Assembly (NCBI RefSeq): GCF_041435215.1
Contig: NZ_CP108394.1
Location: forward strand, 7,874,001 to 7,938,000
Length of the DNA stretch: 64,000 nt
Direction of reading: 5' to 3'
From: Streptomyces sp. NBC_01314
GTDB taxonomy: Bacteria; Actinomycetota; Actinomycetes; Streptomycetales; Streptomycetaceae
Part shown: positions 62,127 to 64,000 of the stretch, piece after piece
Numbering within the stretch: position 1 is the stretch's first letter
Layout of the letters: every line of letters begins with the position of its first letter
The notes under the pieces: model-generated
What the model saw: the letters and a program-made list of their open reading frames with translations, nothing else
What the model was told of the DNA's origin: nothing
Database searches by the model: none
Translations under genes and position numbers: made by a program

Positions 62127-63335
62127 TCAGGCCGCAGCGCTGTCGGACAGACCCGACAGACACGCGTCGTCCTCCCGCGCACACCGCACCGACTCGTATG
62201 CGCCGATGCCGATTTCGGCGAAGTTGTACAGACTCTCGGTACCCGGCTCGAAATAGCCGCTGTGGCCCTGGGCGTCGGCCGCCGACAGGATGCGCGCCCC
62301 GAACTCCGAGGAGACCGGGTCGGCGCCGTGGCCGAGCCCGCCGACCTCCAGGTAGGGCACGTCCTGGATCCAGTCGTCGGCGTCCCGCATGGCCCACACC
62401 CGGGCCGCCGTACGCAGCTGGCCGACCGACTCGGCACGCATGCCGGGACTGCCCGCGACGGCGATGTCGGTGACCCGCGACGGCAGCGACGGGGCGGCGA
62501 CCCCGCACACCACGGAGCCGTAGCTGTGGCACACCAGCGCGACGGTGGAGCCGCCGGGCAGGCTCCGCACCAGTGCGTTCAGCCGGACCGAGCCCTGTTC
62601 GGCGCGGAGCGCGGTGGCCGAGTCGAGGCCGAGGCCGGTGGGCGCGGTGTAGTCGGCCCAGGCGATCACGGCCGTACGCGTCCCGGGGCTCGCCGAACGC
62701 TCGGCCTCGTAGAGCGATTCGGCCATGCCGACGGGCGCGGAGTACCGGCGGTTGGTGCGCTGGAAGTTGATGACGCTGGTGTCGACGCCGGGGACGACGA
62801 CCGAGACGCGCTCCGCCTTGTCGAGGCTGCCGAAGACCTCGGCGACCCGGCCGTTGCCCTCGGGGCTGAAGGCGAGGATGTGCCGCTTCTTCACGGCCAG
62901 CATGTCGAAGCGGTGCATCCGGCGGCCGGCCTCGTACCGGCCGGTCTCGGAGAGCCGCTGGTCGTGCATGCGTTCCCGTTCGAGATTGCTCTGCTGCTTC
63001 AGCGCGACGCGGTTGGCCCGGTAGCGCAGCTCGACGGGGGCGCCGTTCATGTTGCCCACGGCGAGCGGATACCGGTGGGCGAGCCTGGTGCGCTGGTACG
63101 CGGTGAGCGAGGCGAAGAAGGCGGCCAGGCGGTGCGGGGACGATTCGGCGTCCGGCAGTTCGCGGCCGTCGAGGTGTCCGCGCTGCCACGAGGAGAGCGA
63201 CGCCTGCAGCGGCGACTCCTCGCGGTGGCTGCGGATCGCGGTCCAGCCGGTGGTCGCCAGCATCACGAAAACCACGGCCAGCGCCAGCAGTGCGCGCCAG
63301 ACGTTCAGTTGCGGGGAGGAGTCGAAGGAAGTCAC
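62127..63335 (-). CDS. Membrane-anchored alpha/beta hydrolase (DUF1023 type)
   Basis: The 402-residue protein has an N-terminal transmembrane anchor (about 12-32: VWRALLALAVVFVMLATTGW), so the enzyme faces outward. The catalytic part (about 165-370) has SVVVPGVDTSVINF, the nucleophile elbow LVCHSYGSVVCG, and a likely acid/histidine pair in RDADDWIQDVPYLEVGGLGH and DAQGHSGYFEPG. DUF1023 hydrolases are common in actinobacteria and their substrates are mostly unknown. The start is a GTG. The extra region at about 40-160 is helical and unassigned. Confidence 0.85.
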   Translation of the reverse strand: MTSFDSSPQLNVWRALLALAVVFVMLATTGWTAIRSHREESPLQASLSSWQRGHLDGRELPDAESSPHRLAAFFASLTAYQRTRLAHRYPLAVGNMNGAPVELRYRANRVALKQQSNLERERMHDQRLSETGRYEAGRRMHRFDMLAVKKRHILAFSPEGNGRVAEVFGSLDKAERVSVVVPGVDTSVINFQRTNRRYSAPVGMAESLYEAERSASPGTRTAVIAWADYTAPTGLGLDSATALRAEQGSVRLNALVRSLPGGSTVALVCHSYGSVVCGVAAPSLPSRVTDIAVAGSPGMRAESVGQLRTAARVWAMRDADDWIQDVPYLEVGGLGHGADPVSSEFGARILSAADAQGHSGYFEPGTESLYNFAEIGIGAYESVRCAREDDACLSGLSDSAAA

Positions 63336-63460
63336 TGAAAGGACACACTAAGAGAACGGAAGGGTCTCGCGTTAACCAAGTGAGAGGGATCACGTTTCGA
63401 TCACGCCCCGTTCCGTGCGGTGCGTCGAGAAGGTCCCGATGATGCCGTTCCCCGCACCTT

Positions 63461-64000
63461 TCAGTCAGTGCGCCACTTTTCGGCCAACGTCGGCCGTACG
63501 GCGTCCAGATGCGTGGCGGTCAGTGTGCGCATGGCGTCCTTGCTGAGGTCGCCGCCCAGGGCCCACATGCGTTCTGTGACCCGCATCACCCCGCCGAAGA
63601 GGGCCACCGCCACCCGCGGCCGGGGATCGGTGTCCACGTCGAGCCCCTCGCGCTCGGCGATGACCCGCTCGATCTCCCTCGCCACCTCGTCGGAGCGGCG
63701 CAGATGCGCGGCCAGCAGCGCGGGCGTCGACTCGATCATGCCGTAGGCGCGCAGATGGAGGTCGACGGGAACGACCTGGTCGACGGCCTCACCGATGGCG
63801 TCCCAGCCCTCCAGGACGGCGTTGCGCATCGCCTCCAGCGGCGCCTCGTGCGCCGGCCGGGCGCGCACGGCCGCCAGGAAGTGCTCCTGGGTGAGGCCCA
63901 CGACCGCGAGGGCGGCCTCCTCCTTGCCCGCGAAGTAGCGGAAGAAGGTGCGCTGCGAGACGTCGACGGCCTCGGCGATCTCGTCGACCGTCGTCGCCTC
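63461..64000 (-). CDS. TetR-family regulator, truncated by the window edge
   Basis: The frame runs from the stop at 63461 to base 64000 without a start. The visible part begins with a helix-turn-helix (TTVDEIAEAVDVSQRTFFRYFAGKEEA), where RTFFRYF is typical of TetR recognition helices. The ligand domain follows (about 120 residues) with LRAYGMIESTPALLAAHLRR and VAVALFGGVMRVTERM. The first helix and start lie beyond the window. Its target is unknown. Confidence 0.88.
   Translation of the reverse strand, partial: EATTVDEIAEAVDVSQRTFFRYFAGKEEAALAVVGLTQEHFLAAVRARPAHEAPLEAMRNAVLEGWDAIGEAVDQVVPVDLHLRAYGMIESTPALLAAHLRRSDEVAREIERVIAEREGLDVDTDPRPRVAVALFGGVMRVTERMWALGGDLSKDAMRTLTATHLDAVRPTLAEKWRTD

Overview
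This window comes from a high-GC actinomycete, almost certainly Streptomyces. Codon third positions are nearly all G or C. Many starts are GTG behind GGAGG-type ribosome sites. The fabD-fabH-acpP-fabF cluster is flanked by a FasR-type regulator and a DUF3145 gene, as I remember it in S. coelicolor (SCO2386-SCO2391 region). A SCO2400-family protein, twin-arginine lipoproteins and a eukaryote-type Ser/Thr kinase also fit. I found no rRNA, tRNA or CRISPR array.

Layout. 1-5.8 kb: stress/partner-switch genes (PAS-GAF-PP2C phosphatase, STAS protein), a tiny hydrophobic protein, a PRC-barrel protein, and two DUF5994 paralogues, one broken at a G7 run. 6-7.7 kb: a PLP aminotransferase with a repeat-rich tail. 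7.8-16.3 kb, all minus strand: a sugar and sugar-acid block. It holds an enolase-superfamily dehydratase, a zinc dehydrogenase, a TIM-barrel-like protein of unknown role, a ChvE-MmsA-MmsB type monosaccharide ABC importer and a mutarotase. 17.8-24 kb: a LacI-family regulator and a second sugar importer of YtfQ-YtfR-YtfT-YjfF type. One sequence motif recurs upstream of both sugar blocks.

25.0-31.9 kb is the most unusual region. Four tightly overlapping plus-strand genes encode an alpha/beta hydrolase, a caspase-like protease with a long helical C-terminal region, a MoxR-type AAA+ ATPase, and a 964-residue protein that joins a SAV_2336/vWA-like N-terminus to an FxsC-type TIR-like domain. Every junction overlaps, so this is one translationally coupled unit. 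It looks like an NTP-dependent biological-conflict (immunity or cell-suicide) system, with the FxsC domain used outside its usual radical-SAM peptide context.

32-49 kb: ordinary chromosomal genes (MarR/oxidoreductase pair, serine hydrolases, M14 carboxypeptidase, TetR regulators, SGNH hydrolases, a solo TnpB-related gene, EI24 membrane protein, pyroglutamyl-peptidase-like protein, GH3 beta-glucosidase and a second mutarotase). 49.7-55.3 kb: DUF3145 and the essential type II fatty-acid synthase cluster with its regulator. 55.4-64 kb: pirin, Ser/Thr kinase, beta-lactamase-fold hydrolase, GNAT acetyltransferase, a MerR/aldo-keto reductase pair with a clear operator, a DUF4429-SHOCT protein, an anchored DUF1023-type hydrolase and a TetR gene cut by the window edge. 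A 66-base intergenic element occurs three times, each time between convergent genes.
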